Below are positions 16,949-26,569 of a DNA stretch of 64,000 nucleotides, piece by piece. The notes under the pieces were generated by a model. That model made no database searches and had not been told where the DNA came from. It worked only from the letters and a program-made list of their open reading frames with translations. The stretch is from Canibacter oris. GTDB lineage: Bacteria > Actinomycetota > Actinomycetes > Actinomycetales > Microbacteriaceae. How positions within the stretch are numbered: position 1 is the first letter of the stretch; each line of letters opens with the position of its first letter. The DNA is taken from the NCBI RefSeq assembly GCF_014197205.1, contig NZ_JACIFD010000003.1:62001-126000 (forward strand). Reading direction: 5' to 3'. Made by a program: the position numbers and the translations under genes.

Positions 16949-17033
16949 GGAGGATTCGCCTAGCGGCCTATGGCGCACGCCTGGAACGCGTGTTGGGTTA
17001 ACGCCCTCAGGGGTTCAAATCCCCTATCCTCCG
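16949..17033 (+). tRNA. tRNA-Ser (GGA)
   Basis: 85 nt with the long variable arm of serine tRNAs. Acceptor arms GGAGGAT and ATCCTCC pair, the anticodon loop is CTGGAAC and the T loop TTCAAAT. The discriminator G is followed by CCG, so CCA is not encoded, unlike the two tRNAs on the minus strand. Confidence 0.93.
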
Positions 17034-17040
17034 CCGTGTG

Positions 17041-17078
17041 ATGTCCCAAGACATATGTCCGCATTTGTCTTGGGACAT
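17041..17078 (+). terminator. 13-bp inverted repeat after tRNA-Ser
   Basis: ATGTCCCAAGACA and TGTCTTGGGACAT flank a 12-nt loop and are followed by TTGCTTT. It starts 7 nt after the tRNA and probably ends its transcript. The weak T tract leaves some doubt. Confidence 0.65.
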
Positions 17079-17213
17079 TTGCTTTGCCCCTGCACTAAGT
17101 CAGATTCATTGCAGCACTCAACAGTGCGGTAAAATTCCTTACTATGCGTAATTTTATGATTTTTCAGACAGCTGCAAATGCCAATTCAAGTTATTTCGAA
17201 AGTTTATTAACAA

Positions 17214-17702
17214 ATGCAACTAACCATGATTCGCCCTGCAGATGAGCACAGACCAGGACACCAAAAACATAATAATATTCGTCCACACACTGAAAACGAT
17301 ATTCTAGAGCTCGGAAAACTGTATTTTAATAGCTACCCGCTTGGCACAGTGCCCAACATAGATGCCGCAGTTACCGATATTAAAGCCGCGCTAGCTGGAG
17401 AATATGGCCGGTTTCTCCCCGCCAGCAACCTTGTCTACCAGAAGGATAAAGAAATCCTCGGATGCGTCATGGTTGTTGATTCGCCGCCCTGGGACGATGT
17501 GGCCAATTTAGTGTTCGTGATAGACATCTTCGTGGAGCCCAAACATCGTAGTAAGGGTATTGGTAAAAACTTGTTGCAGGCCGCACTATCGGCTATCCCA
17601 CCAACACGAGAAGTCGGGCTGCGGGTAGAAAGCGAAAATACTGCAGCAGTAGCCCTCTACCGGTCACTAGGGTTCGTCGAAGTGCCGGTGAACAACAACT
17701 AA
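17214..17702 (+). CDS. GNAT-family N-acetyltransferase
   Basis: 162 residues. The acetyl-CoA pyrophosphate loop is seen in HRSKGIGKNLL after IDIFVEPK, and the C-terminal VESENTAAVALYRSLGFVEV is typical of the GNAT fold. The N-terminal 30 residues are hydrophilic and unusual, so the true start may be further in; no good ribosome binding site precedes ATG 17214. The region is AT-richer than its surroundings. The acceptor substrate cannot be predicted. Confidence 0.75.
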   Translation: MQLTMIRPADEHRPGHQKHNNIRPHTENDILELGKLYFNSYPLGTVPNIDAAVTDIKAALAGEYGRFLPASNLVYQKDKEILGCVMVVDSPPWDDVANLVFVIDIFVEPKHRSKGIGKNLLQAALSAIPPTREVGLRVESENTAAVALYRSLGFVEVPVNNN

Positions 17703-17737
17703 TAGCTCCCGCTACAACCCACATCTCGCAGCGTTAA

Positions 17738-17776
17738 AGGCGTGAGCCCGGGGTTTCCCCCGGGCTCTACGCCTTG
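17738..17776. terminator. Bidirectional GC-rich terminator
   Basis: AAGGCGT plus GAGCCCGGGG pairs with CCCCGGGCTC plus ACGCCTT (17-bp stem with one bulged base, 4-nt loop). It lies between the convergent GNAT and APC permease genes, so it can serve both. Confidence 0.8.
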
Positions 17777-17817
17777 TGCAGCGCTTAGCTGTGTCGCTAA
17801 GCTGCGCCGAGTTTCAA

Positions 17818-19215
17818 TTACTCTGCCGCAACCTTGTTAAAATCAGTCACCGGCTCTGCCTCGTCAAAGCTCTGTGGCTGGCTGCGGAAGCCCTTGGTGA
17901 TTACCAGCAGGTAAATCAGGCCAAGTGCCGTCCAGATACCACCAACGGTGAGGGATGTTTCATCAAGGTTTACCCACAGGGTGAGGGTCAGCAGGGTGCC
18001 AAGGCCTGGCATGATGATGTACTTGAAGACATCGGAGCCAGTGTGGCGACGCTTGTGCTTAATCGCATAGAAGGCGATTACTGAGATATTCACGAAGGTG
18101 AAGGCAATCAGCGCGCCGAAGTTAATCACGCTCGCAATAGTGTCAAGGTCGAAGAAACGCGCAGACAGTGATACAACACCCACGATGATGATGCTGTAAA
18201 GCGGGGTGTGGGTCTTCGGGTGCACATAACCGAATACTTTGCGTGGCAGCACACCGTTGCGGCCCATAACCATCAGCATACGCGCCACTGAGGCGTGAGA
18301 TGAGATGCCTGAAGCCATGGTTGCAGCGAAACCTGCGGCGGTGAAGATCCACATGAATACTGAACCGTCGCCACCGAACGCATCCATACCAGCAATCTGG
18401 CCCAGCACTGGCAGCGGATCGTCTACGTTATCAGCAAACTCTGCGTTGTCTGGCCAGCGCAGCTGTGCGAAGTAGCTGCCTACCAGGAAGATTGCGCCGC
18501 CCAAAAGCACGGTGAGCAGAATCGCTTTCGGCATCAGTTTGCGGTCTTTCGCCTCTTCCGCATACATGGTTACCGCGTCGAAACCGATGAATGAGAAGCA
18601 CACCATGGTTGCGCCGAAGAGCATATTACCGAAGTCGAAGTCGGTGCCCACAAACGGCTGCCCGCTCCACAGGCTGCCAACGCCGCGGCCGTCACCAACC
18701 TGGATTGACACCATTACAGTGAAAGTCACCATCACCACGAGTGAGAAAATCAGCAGGATAGAGTTAAAGCCCGCGCTGCCCTTCATCGAAATCGCGACTG
18801 AGCCAGTAACGATGATGGTGAACAGGATTACGAAGAACCAGCCGTCAACGTCTGGGAATACAACCTCCATGTAGAGGCGCAGAATCAGGATGTTAACCAG
18901 CGGCAGGAGGAGATAGTCGAGGAGGGCGATCCACCCCACAATAAAACCAACATTCGGGTGAATCGCTTCACGCGCGTAGGTGTATGAAGAACCCGCGCTC
19001 GGAATCGCCGTCACCATCTTGCCGTAGCTGATAGCGGTGAACGCCATTACCACCAGCGCGACGATGTATGCGGTTGGCACGGCACCATGGGTGCGCTCAG
19101 AGACCAATCCGAATGTGTCGTATACCACGGTCGGGGTCATATAACCCAGGCCCAAACCAACAATTGCCCAAAGGCCAAGGTTACGCTTCAACGCACCTGA
19201 CTGCTGTGCTGCCAT
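17818..19215 (-). CDS. APC-family amino-acid permease
   Basis: 465 residues and about twelve membrane helices. The N terminus LKRNLGLWAIVGLGLGYM and the segment ISYGKMVTAIPSAGSSYTYAREA identify the APC superfamily. FSFIGFDAVTMYAEEAKDRK is the usual helix 6-7 signature. AGGAG lies 5 nt before the ATG. It is monocistronic, with a terminator hairpin downstream. It is a paralogue of the permease at 7810-9234; the substrate is unknown. Confidence 0.88.
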   Translation of the reverse strand: MAAQQSGALKRNLGLWAIVGLGLGYMTPTVVYDTFGLVSERTHGAVPTAYIVALVVMAFTAISYGKMVTAIPSAGSSYTYAREAIHPNVGFIVGWIALLDYLLLPLVNILILRLYMEVVFPDVDGWFFVILFTIIVTGSVAISMKGSAGFNSILLIFSLVVMVTFTVMVSIQVGDGRGVGSLWSGQPFVGTDFDFGNMLFGATMVCFSFIGFDAVTMYAEEAKDRKLMPKAILLTVLLGGAIFLVGSYFAQLRWPDNAEFADNVDDPLPVLGQIAGMDAFGGDGSVFMWIFTAAGFAATMASGISSHASVARMLMVMGRNGVLPRKVFGYVHPKTHTPLYSIIIVGVVSLSARFFDLDTIASVINFGALIAFTFVNISVIAFYAIKHKRRHTGSDVFKYIIMPGLGTLLTLTLWVNLDETSLTVGGIWTALGLIYLLVITKGFRSQPQSFDEAEPVTDFNKVAAE

Positions 19216-19407
19216 GATTACTCCTGCATCATTGCTAACTTTCAGAACTTACGCACAAAATTGTAACCCCAAAGGGGCGGTAGCTGGAAGAGTCATTCTG
19301 CACCGGTCATCTGTGCACCGGGTTTTTACCGGAATTTACCCCGGAAGAAACCCAAAAATCCCCTGAAAACCGCGGATTTTAGGCTTGGTCACGATATCGT
19401 AACAAGT

Positions 19408-19728
19408 ATGTTTGATTATCGCGATAAGGAAAAGATTGCCGCGGCCGCCTACCGTGTGGAGCACGACGCAGCCGCACAAACGTTCAAGCTTTACGAGGCA
19501 GAAAAGCAGGTTGGGGTGGCTCACTACACGCTGCGCGGTGCGGTTTTAGACTTTGATCATACGGTTGTGGATCCCGCGCTGCGCGGCACCGGGCTCAGCC
19601 AGTTCTTGGCACACCAAGCCGTGACTCATGAAATCACCGCGGGCAAACAGATTACCGCCAGCTGCTGGTTTATTGCGAAGTTTTTGGCGCGCAACCCAGA
19701 ACTTCACACAACCCCGGAAGCAATATAA
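19408..19728 (+). CDS. Small GNAT-like acetyltransferase (Acetyltransf_CG type)
   Basis: 106 residues. The short domain with LDFDHTVVDPALRGTGLSQFLAHQA followed by a conserved CWF (ASCWFIAKFL) is the pattern of the minimal GNAT family (PF14542, YjdJ-like). No Shine-Dalgarno is present, and TATCGT lies 7 nt upstream of the ATG, so the mRNA may be leaderless. The acceptor is unknown. Confidence 0.8.
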   Translation: MFDYRDKEKIAAAAYRVEHDAAAQTFKLYEAEKQVGVAHYTLRGAVLDFDHTVVDPALRGTGLSQFLAHQAVTHEITAGKQITASCWFIAKFLARNPELHTTPEAI

Positions 19729-19872
19729 AATCCCTGATAAAACGCACTTTTTGAGCTCTGGGTAGCGGCGGCGGCGAGCGCTGCGCGAGTTTTCCACCGC
19801 GCGCGACTGGGGCGACTAACCGGGCTCGATATCCGCATAGTTTGGTGTCACCAACCAAACGAAAGGATTATC

Positions 19873-22851
19873 GTGCGTTTTCGAAAAATTTGTCGGTATC
19901 GCAGTCACCAGCCTGGCAAAATACCCGCTGTCCGCAAGGCAATCCCTATCGCCCGCGGCAGCGCAGCAGTTCTCACTGCACCACCCGTTTTGCGCAACAA
20001 CCCGGGCACTGCCCTACCCAGAGTTCTCGGCAAAACAGTGGCGTTGCTGCTCGCCGGCTCGGTGCTCGCCGGAATCGGAATTAGCGTTGAAAGCACCGTC
20101 GATCCGCTGCGCACCACCCATGCCGCGCATGCCCTCAGCCCCGGCGTCAGCCTGCACAGCCGCTTCGACGCTGACTACATGGGCAGTTGGCAGCACAGCA
20201 GCGGGGTGCGAGTGTTTTGCTTAGAGATGCTGACCCCGAATCGCGCCCATGGCGCCGACCATAATTTTACTACGGTGGATCAGCTGGGCGGTTACAGCCG
20301 TCCCACTTTTAAGGGCGGCACCTTCCACTATCCAGAATTAAGCGCTACCGCCTCAGCCGAAATTAGCTGGATTGCGACCCGTTACGTCACCACCGGCAAC
20401 CCGCTCGACGCCTCCGCCGCGCAGGCCGCTATCTGGAAATTAGCGGCGGGCAACCACTACACCGGAGTTTACCGTGACTATTTAGAGGCGATTCTGGCCC
20501 GCTACGATAGCGCGCATCAACCGCTTTCCACCTCTGCCCGCATGCTGCAGATTATTACAGAAGCGCAGCAGGCTATCGCCGCCGAGCAACGCAGCGTTGC
20601 AGCGGCAGCAGAAAACACCCAAATTATCTTAACTCAACAGCAACAGTTTTCCGGTGTCGCAGAACTGCCTTCCGGCGTGGTTTCAACAGCCATCGAGGGC
20701 GGAGTTTTTGTGCTGCCTGACGGCTCCGAAACCACCAAGCTGGAGTTCGGCGCGACGGGGCTCACCGCCAACCGCACCGTGTCCTGGCGCGGGACACCGG
20801 CTGCGGATCTGGGGTGGAGCAGATTTTACCCAATCACTGTGACCGCTTCCGGCGCGCGCAGGGTGACGGTAACCGGCGCACCCCGAGTTACCACCGAGAC
20901 ACAATTTCAGGTGTCGCTGACTGCTGCGAAACCACGCGAGGAAGTGCACGAATTTCAACTGCGACAGGAGCTGCAGGCAGATAGCGCGTGGCAGCCGCTG
21001 GTAACCACGCAAACCCAGGCGGAGTTTGTGCCGCACGGCGGCACCTTCGCTGACACAGTAACTTTCGGCGCGGCTGGCGGTGATGCAAACTGGCGCGTCG
21101 CCTTCACCGGCGCGGGCGAACGGGTTTACGCGCCGGTTACCGCGCAGGGCACACTCTACGGCCCGTTCCTATCTGACCCCGCTTTGAACCCAGCCGCAAC
21201 CGTACCCGCCGGTGCCCCCGCGGTAGGTACCATAACCCTCACCACAAGCGCGACGCAAGGCCCCGGCAGCTACCCAGTGACCGCTCCCTGGCCCGCGCTA
21301 GAGGCGGGATACTACACCTGGGTGTGGGATATTACTGCGGCGACTCAAGACAGCCAGGTGCAGCAGCCACCGGGCGGGGCGGAGCCCGCGCTGCCTCGGG
21401 ATTACAGTTACAGCGACGGTTTTGGGCGGATCACCGAGCGTCAAATAGTGCCGACCCGGCTCGCGTTTAAAACCCAGGTTTCCACCACCGAAGTCGCGGT
21501 TGGCGGCAGCTTCACGGATGCGGTGCAGGCGCATTTAGCTCCGGATTCGGGCGGCTGGCTGCAGGGCGATACTGGCGAGCGCATACCCGCCGTATTACAC
21601 GGCCAGGCATACTATTCAGCAAGCGAGCCGGCGCAGCAGCCGGCGGTTCCGACTGACGCGATTGCTGTCGGGGAGCCGCTGCAGCTGACTGTTACCGGTC
21701 CCGGCGAGGTGCTGCAGTCGCCTGCTTTCACCGTGCCGGCAAACTTAGATTCCGGTTACATCACGGTTGTGTGGTGTCTGCACGAGGATGCGCAGCCGGC
21801 TGCCTATCGCGGCAGAATCGCGTCGGGCTGTGATGATTACGGAGTCCCGAGCGAAACACTGCGGGTTGTAAAACCGCAGGTCAGCACCCAAGCGGTACCG
21901 CTGGCCGCTTATGCGGGAACCTTTCACGACACCGCTTTTGTCACGGGGTTACTACCACCTGCGGGCGGGGAGATCCGCTTCACCGGATATCTCTTACCTG
22001 AGGTTGGTGCGATTAAATACGACGACTCCTGGCAGCCAATACTGACCTCCACCGGAGAGCCAGCACGGTGGCAAGCTGCCGAGTTGGCGCAACTAACCGC
22101 GGCTGAGGTCTGCGAAGTGCAGCCGATTTTCACTTCCGCGTGGCAGCCGGTAGTAGGCCCGAGCGAGGTGCAGTCTCCCGAGCTTGTGGCGCACAGCACG
22201 GGCACCGTGCACTGGGTTGAGGAATTGCGGGTGGTGGATCCGGCCACCGCCACACCCCACACCGTGCATCGGGGCGAGTGCGGTGTGCCGCACGAAACCA
22301 CTCGCATCGTGTCGCCTACCGTGGTTACCAAAGCGGTGCCGCAGGTCTTCAGCGAAACCGAATTTTTCGACACTGCGACGGTGTCTGGACCACTCGCAGT
22401 GCACCCAGATGTGAGTTATGAACTGCGTTTCACAGCATATGATGTCACCGCCCAGGTGACGGCAGGACGCACCGACACCGTAGCCTGGTGCACTCCGGAA
22501 ACCCAGCTGTGGGAGTCACCCGTGATTGCAGTTAATGCGCCAGGCGATTACCGCTCGGCGCCGCTAAAGGTGACCGCGGCAACCGCGCCGCGCACCATTT
22601 TCTGGGTGGAAACCCTGTCACTGGTGCGCGCTGGTGAACAGGAAATCGTGCATCGTGGCGTGTGCGGGGCGGCGCACGAAAGCACGGTGGTGCAGCCCGG
22701 GTTGTTGGCGGCCACTGGCCTGCAGCACCAGACTGCGCTGTATCTCGGGTGCGGTCTGCTCTTGGCAGGGGCGGTCATCGCTTTAGCTGTGGGCACGGTG
22801 CGGGCGAGTCGGCGCGGGGCGAGTCCGCACCCCGTAAAACCATCACGATGA
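19873..22851 (+). CDS. Cell-wall-anchored thioester-domain surface protein
   Basis: 992 residues. A basic N terminus leads to a signal-peptide core at about 54-71. A thioester domain follows at about 95-235: Cys116 in VFCLE and Gln184 in AAQAAIW are placed as in TED-type adhesins (PF08341), where the two side chains form an internal thioester that can bind host or surface targets covalently. Four or more related beta-domains follow at about 375-870, each with a pattern like T-x-V-x(5-10)-F-x-DT (GTFADTVTF, GSFTDAVQ, GTFHDTAFV, EFFDTATV). The C terminus has LAATG at 945-949, a hydrophobic helix and a basic tail, a sorting signal of the LAxTG type used by class E sortases. Start GTG with AAAGGA 6 nt upstream. 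Confidence 0.85.
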   Translation: MRFRKICRYRSHQPGKIPAVRKAIPIARGSAAVLTAPPVLRNNPGTALPRVLGKTVALLLAGSVLAGIGISVESTVDPLRTTHAAHALSPGVSLHSRFDADYMGSWQHSSGVRVFCLEMLTPNRAHGADHNFTTVDQLGGYSRPTFKGGTFHYPELSATASAEISWIATRYVTTGNPLDASAAQAAIWKLAAGNHYTGVYRDYLEAILARYDSAHQPLSTSARMLQIITEAQQAIAAEQRSVAAAAENTQIILTQQQQFSGVAELPSGVVSTAIEGGVFVLPDGSETTKLEFGATGLTANRTVSWRGTPAADLGWSRFYPITVTASGARRVTVTGAPRVTTETQFQVSLTAAKPREEVHEFQLRQELQADSAWQPLVTTQTQAEFVPHGGTFADTVTFGAAGGDANWRVAFTGAGERVYAPVTAQGTLYGPFLSDPALNPAATVPAGAPAVGTITLTTSATQGPGSYPVTAPWPALEAGYYTWVWDITAATQDSQVQQPPGGAEPALPRDYSYSDGFGRITERQIVPTRLAFKTQVSTTEVAVGGSFTDAVQAHLAPDSGGWLQGDTGERIPAVLHGQAYYSASEPAQQPAVPTDAIAVGEPLQLTVTGPGEVLQSPAFTVPANLDSGYITVVWCLHEDAQPAAYRGRIASGCDDYGVPSETLRVVKPQVSTQAVPLAAYAGTFHDTAFVTGLLPPAGGEIRFTGYLLPEVGAIKYDDSWQPILTSTGEPARWQAAELAQLTAAEVCEVQPIFTSAWQPVVGPSEVQSPELVAHSTGTVHWVEELRVVDPATATPHTVHRGECGVPHETTRIVSPTVVTKAVPQVFSETEFFDTATVSGPLAVHPDVSYELRFTAYDVTAQVTAGRTDTVAWCTPETQLWESPVIAVNAPGDYRSAPLKVTAATAPRTIFWVETLSLVRAGEQEIVHRGVCGAAHESTVVQPGLLAATGLQHQTALYLGCGLLLAGAVIALAVGTVRASRRGASPHPVKPSR

Positions 22852-22862
22852 GCGTGCTGCGG

Positions 22863-24767
22863 CTAGTCTGTCAGCAGCTGGCGACGAGCAAGCTCCAGGT
22901 ACAGCGGGGTGCTCTCCAGCAGTTCCGCGTGAGTGCCGGAGCCGATTACGCGGCCGTTTTCCAGCACGATAATTAAATCACTGTCGATCACGGTGGCGAG
23001 GCGGTGAGCGATGACCAGCATGGTGCGTTCCGCGGCAACGGCTTCGAGCGCATCACGCATCATCGCCTCGTTCACCCCGTCGAGGTTTGCGGTGGATTCG
23101 TCAAGCAGCAGCACCGGCGCGTTCGCTAACAACGCCCGAGCGATTGCCAACCGCTGCTTTTCACCGCCTGACAGCATAATGCCGTTTTCGCCAACCTCCG
23201 CGTCCAGGCCGCGGTGTTCCTCGGCTCCGGTGCGATCCAGCAACGAGCCGAGGTTCACCAGTCGCAGTACCCGCTCACAGTCAGCATCGGTGGCGTCAGG
23301 TGACCCCAGCAGCAGATTGTCGCGCACGGTGCCGGCGAGCACCGGCGCATCCTGCTCCACATAGCCGAGCTGGCTGCGCAGCTGGGTGCGGTCAAGCTGC
23401 TTCAAGTCAACACCGCTGAAATAAATAGTGCCACTGTCTGGGTCGTTAAACCGCTCAATCAGCCCCAAAATGGTTGATTTTCCAGCACCGGATGGGCCCA
23501 CCAGCGCAACCCGTTTGCCGTGCGGCACAGCGAAACTAACCCCGTGCAAAACCGGTGTTTCCATAATTTCTGGCGGTGTGTAGACCCCGCGGCGGCGGCG
23601 ATCAACCAGGGTTCTGGCGTCTACCCGATCGGGAGCCGCGGAGCGGTAAGTGAAGTGCACATCTTGAAACTCAATCGCGGCTGCCGCGGCGGGAATCTCG
23701 CGCAGGTCACGCAGCGCGATACCTTTTGCGGCTGCCGCGCTGGCATCCAGCTCTGCCTCGGTTTGCAGCGCCGTAATCTCCCGGATGCGACCGAGTGCGC
23801 CAAGCGCCTGATTAACCGCGCTCACCGCCCCAAACATCTGCCCCAGCGGAGCAATCAACAGAAACACAAAAATAATGAAGCTCACCAGCTGCGCAATACT
23901 GGTTGCCCCAATTGCTACCCGGTAGCCACCCAAACCCAAAACTACGATGAAGCACAGCTGCATCGCAATAAACGAGATCGGCACAACCAGAGCGCTCAAC
24001 TTCGCCACCCTGATACCCAAACGGTAGGCTTTTTCCGCCTGGGCGGTCACAATGTCGGCCTCTCGCTGGCTGGCACCTGCGGCCCGGATTGTACGAATCG
24101 CATTTACGGCGCGATCCACGCTCGCCGCAAGATCACCGACTTGCTGCTGGGTTGCAGTCACCAGCGGCCGCATTTTGAGGGAGATAAACACCACCGCGAC
24201 GGTTGCCAAAACCAGCACACTCGCGGTCGCAAAAAACAGCACCGGGTCGATAATCAGCATTCCGATGAGCGACCCGACAAACACCAGGCTGCCCGCCATC
24301 GCCTCCACCAGGCCCTGCGTCAACACCGCCCGCAGCAGGGTGGTGTCGCTGCCGATACGGCTGACCAGGTCACCGTTGCGACGCTGATCGAACTGGCTGA
24401 TCGGTAAAAACAGCAGTTTGCTGATGAGGGTGCGGCGGCTGCGCAGCACCACACCCTCGCCCATGCGCTGCAGGGTGTAGTGTTCGAGTCCCGAAAAAAT
24501 CGCGCTGGCTACAACGCAGGCCATCAGCAGCCACAGCAGCGCCCCGAGGGGCTGCCCAGCCTGCACGGTTTCAATGGTGCGCCCCACCAGCACCGGCTGC
24601 AGCAGCGCGGTGATTGCGGCGGCGATGCCCAGCACCAGCGCGATTACCAGCAGTTTCCGCTGCGCAAACAGGTATGGCAGCAGCTCTTTAAAACTGGCGC
24701 GGAAAGGGTCGCGCTTTGCGCCCCGAGTCGAGCGGCGAGCGCTTGTGGTATTTTCGTGCACACTCAT
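22863..24767 (-). CDS. ABC exporter, fused membrane and ATPase domains
   Basis: 634 residues. About six membrane helices span residues 40-330, then an ATPase domain with GPSGAGKSTILGL, LSGGEKQRLAIARAL and LLLDESTANLD. This is the MsbA/LmrA-type half exporter that dimerises. The loop between the domains (about 385-405) is extended and basic. The start ATG follows GAAGGAG. It is last behind the riboflavin operon with a 36-nt gap, so it may be cotranscribed. The exported compound, possibly a drug or lipid, is unknown. Confidence 0.9.
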   Translation of the reverse strand: MSVHENTTSARRSTRGAKRDPFRASFKELLPYLFAQRKLLVIALVLGIAAAITALLQPVLVGRTIETVQAGQPLGALLWLLMACVVASAIFSGLEHYTLQRMGEGVVLRSRRTLISKLLFLPISQFDQRRNGDLVSRIGSDTTLLRAVLTQGLVEAMAGSLVFVGSLIGMLIIDPVLFFATASVLVLATVAVVFISLKMRPLVTATQQQVGDLAASVDRAVNAIRTIRAAGASQREADIVTAQAEKAYRLGIRVAKLSALVVPISFIAMQLCFIVVLGLGGYRVAIGATSIAQLVSFIIFVFLLIAPLGQMFGAVSAVNQALGALGRIREITALQTEAELDASAAAAKGIALRDLREIPAAAAAIEFQDVHFTYRSAAPDRVDARTLVDRRRRGVYTPPEIMETPVLHGVSFAVPHGKRVALVGPSGAGKSTILGLIERFNDPDSGTIYFSGVDLKQLDRTQLRSQLGYVEQDAPVLAGTVRDNLLLGSPDATDADCERVLRLVNLGSLLDRTGAEEHRGLDAEVGENGIMLSGGEKQRLAIARALLANAPVLLLDESTANLDGVNEAMMRDALEAVAAERTMLVIAHRLATVIDSDLIIVLENGRVIGSGTHAELLESTPLYLELARRQLLTD

Positions 24768-24803
24768 GCTGGTTCTCCTTCGCGGCGCTTACCGGGCGGG
24801 TAG

Positions 24804-25277
24804 TTACTGGGCCGCCGCGATCCGCTGCACCGCAACGGCGAGGTGCAAAGCAGCCTCCGCCGCCTCTTTACCCTTTGATTCGCTGCTGCCCGGCAGTCCG
24901 GAGCGGGCAAACGCCTGCTCTTCATTGTCGACCGTCAGCACCCCGAAGCCGATCGGAGTTTTGGTGTCTAGCTGCACCCTGGTGAGGCCGTCGGTGACAG
25001 CGTTGCAAACATAGTCAAAGTGTGGGGTGCCGCCGCGCACAATCACGCCGAGACACACCACCGCGTCATAGTGGCTGGCTGCCGCCTGCGCGGCAAGTGG
25101 CAGTTCGAATGATCCCGCCACGTGAAACAGCTCGCTGCTGGCGCCCGCCGCGGCCACGCTTGCAACCGCTGCTTCAACCATCGCGTCAATGTATTTTGCG
25201 TGCCAGCTGCCGGCGATAATCGCGACTTTCATGCCGCTTGCGTCAACTGTTAAATCAGGTGCTCCCTGCCCGCTCAT
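24804..25277 (-). CDS. ribH: 6,7-dimethyl-8-ribityllumazine synthase
   Basis: 157 residues, the usual length. It condenses 5-amino-6-ribitylaminouracil with dihydroxybutanone phosphate, the penultimate step of riboflavin synthesis. Landmarks are SWHAKYIDAMVEAA, VAGSFELPLAAQ, CLGVIVRGGTPHFDYV and PIGFGVLT. The histidine in GGTPHFDYV corresponds to the catalytic one. The start overlaps the ribBA stop (TAATG), so translation is coupled. Confidence 0.95.
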   Translation of the reverse strand: MSGQGAPDLTVDASGMKVAIIAGSWHAKYIDAMVEAAVASVAAAGASSELFHVAGSFELPLAAQAAASHYDAVVCLGVIVRGGTPHFDYVCNAVTDGLTRVQLDTKTPIGFGVLTVDNEEQAFARSGLPGSSESKGKEAAEAALHLAVAVQRIAAAQ

Positions 25278-26569
25278 TAGTTTTCCTCACTCTGGGATTG
25301 TGTCACTGTTGCGGAGCTGATCTCAGCCGGCAAAATATGCTGCATACGATCACGCTTCACCCGCATATATTCAACGCTTTCTTCTGGCACTGGCACCACC
25401 AACGGCACCTGTTCGCTAACAGTGATGCCGTGACGCAACAGTTGCTGCACCTTGTCTGGGTTGTTTGTTAGCAGTCTGACCTCACTCAGGTGCAGTTGTT
25501 GCAGGATCTGCGCGGCGGCGCTGTAATCGCGTGCGTCTGCGGGAAGCCCCAGCTCCAGGTTAGCGTCTACCGTGTCAAGCCCGTTCTCCTGCAGCTCGTA
25601 GGCGCGGAGTTTATTTGCCAGGCCAATGCCGCGACCCTCGTGCCCACGTAGATACAGCACTACTCCGCCCTCAGCCGCGATTGTGGCAAGCGCCTGATCA
25701 AGCTGCGGCCCGCACTCGCACTTTAATGACCCAAATGCTTCGCCGGTGAGACACTCGGAGTGCAACCGCACCAGGGAACCATTACCCGGCATCTTGCCAG
25801 CCGCATCAGCTCCAATGAGGGCGACGTGATCCACACCCTTATGCCGATCGCGGAATGCCATCATCCGAAGCTTGCCATGCTTGGTCGGCACCAGGGTGTC
25901 TGCACGCAGGCTAACCCGGCGCGCACAGGAAGCCAGCGGCTGTTCTCCGGCCTCCAGCGGTTCATGCTGCTGCAGGTATGCAATAAGTTTTTCAATGGTT
26001 GTCACCGGTACGTTTTCGCGCTCACCGAGCTCCAGCAACCCCGGCATCCGCATCATTTCGCCGTCGGGAGCCACAATCTCGGCAATCATTGCAACCGGCC
26101 GCAGCCCTGCCAGTCGCATCAACTCCACCGAGGCTTCGGTGTGGCCGGCGCGTGCACGCACCCCGCCGTCTACCGCGCGCAGCGGCAAAATATGACCGGG
26201 GCGATTAACATCGCTCGGTTTCGCATCCGGATTGGCAAGCACCCGCAGGGTTGTCATGCGGTCGGAGGCACTAATTCCGGTGGTCACCCCGGCGGCAGCA
26301 TCCACGGTCACCGTGTAGGCTGTGGCGCGGGCGTCTTCGTTGCGCTCAACCATCATCGGCAGATCCAGCTGATCTGCGATTTCGTTGGTCATCGGCGCGC
26401 ACAGCAACCCGGAAGAGTGCTGCACTGACCAGGCCACCCACTCCTGTGTTGCAAGCTCTGCCGAGAGGATTACATCGCCCTCATTTTCGCGGTTTTCGTC
26501 GTCGGCAACAATAACCGGTCTGCCCGCCCGCAGCGCGGCGATTGCCTCGTCAATTTCTGCGATACTCAA
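25277..26569 (-). CDS. ribBA: Bifunctional DHBP synthase / GTP cyclohydrolase II
   Basis: 430 residues with two domains. Residues 1-200 make dihydroxybutanone phosphate from ribulose 5-phosphate (DDENRENEGD, RPGHILPLRA, GHTEASVEL). Residues 205-410 open GTP; the zinc cysteines are in HSECLTGEAFGSLKCECG and the active site follows in LRGHEGRGIGL. Both halves look intact. The start is TTG in a TTGA overlap with the ribE stop, with GGAG 7 nt upstream. Confidence 0.95.
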   Translation of the reverse strand: MSIAEIDEAIAALRAGRPVIVADDENRENEGDVILSAELATQEWVAWSVQHSSGLLCAPMTNEIADQLDLPMMVERNEDARATAYTVTVDAAAGVTTGISASDRMTTLRVLANPDAKPSDVNRPGHILPLRAVDGGVRARAGHTEASVELMRLAGLRPVAMIAEIVAPDGEMMRMPGLLELGERENVPVTTIEKLIAYLQQHEPLEAGEQPLASCARRVSLRADTLVPTKHGKLRMMAFRDRHKGVDHVALIGADAAGKMPGNGSLVRLHSECLTGEAFGSLKCECGPQLDQALATIAAEGGVVLYLRGHEGRGIGLANKLRAYELQENGLDTVDANLELGLPADARDYSAAAQILQQLHLSEVRLLTNNPDKVQQLLRHGITVSEQVPLVVPVPEESVEYMRVKRDRMQHILPAEISSATVTQSQSEEN

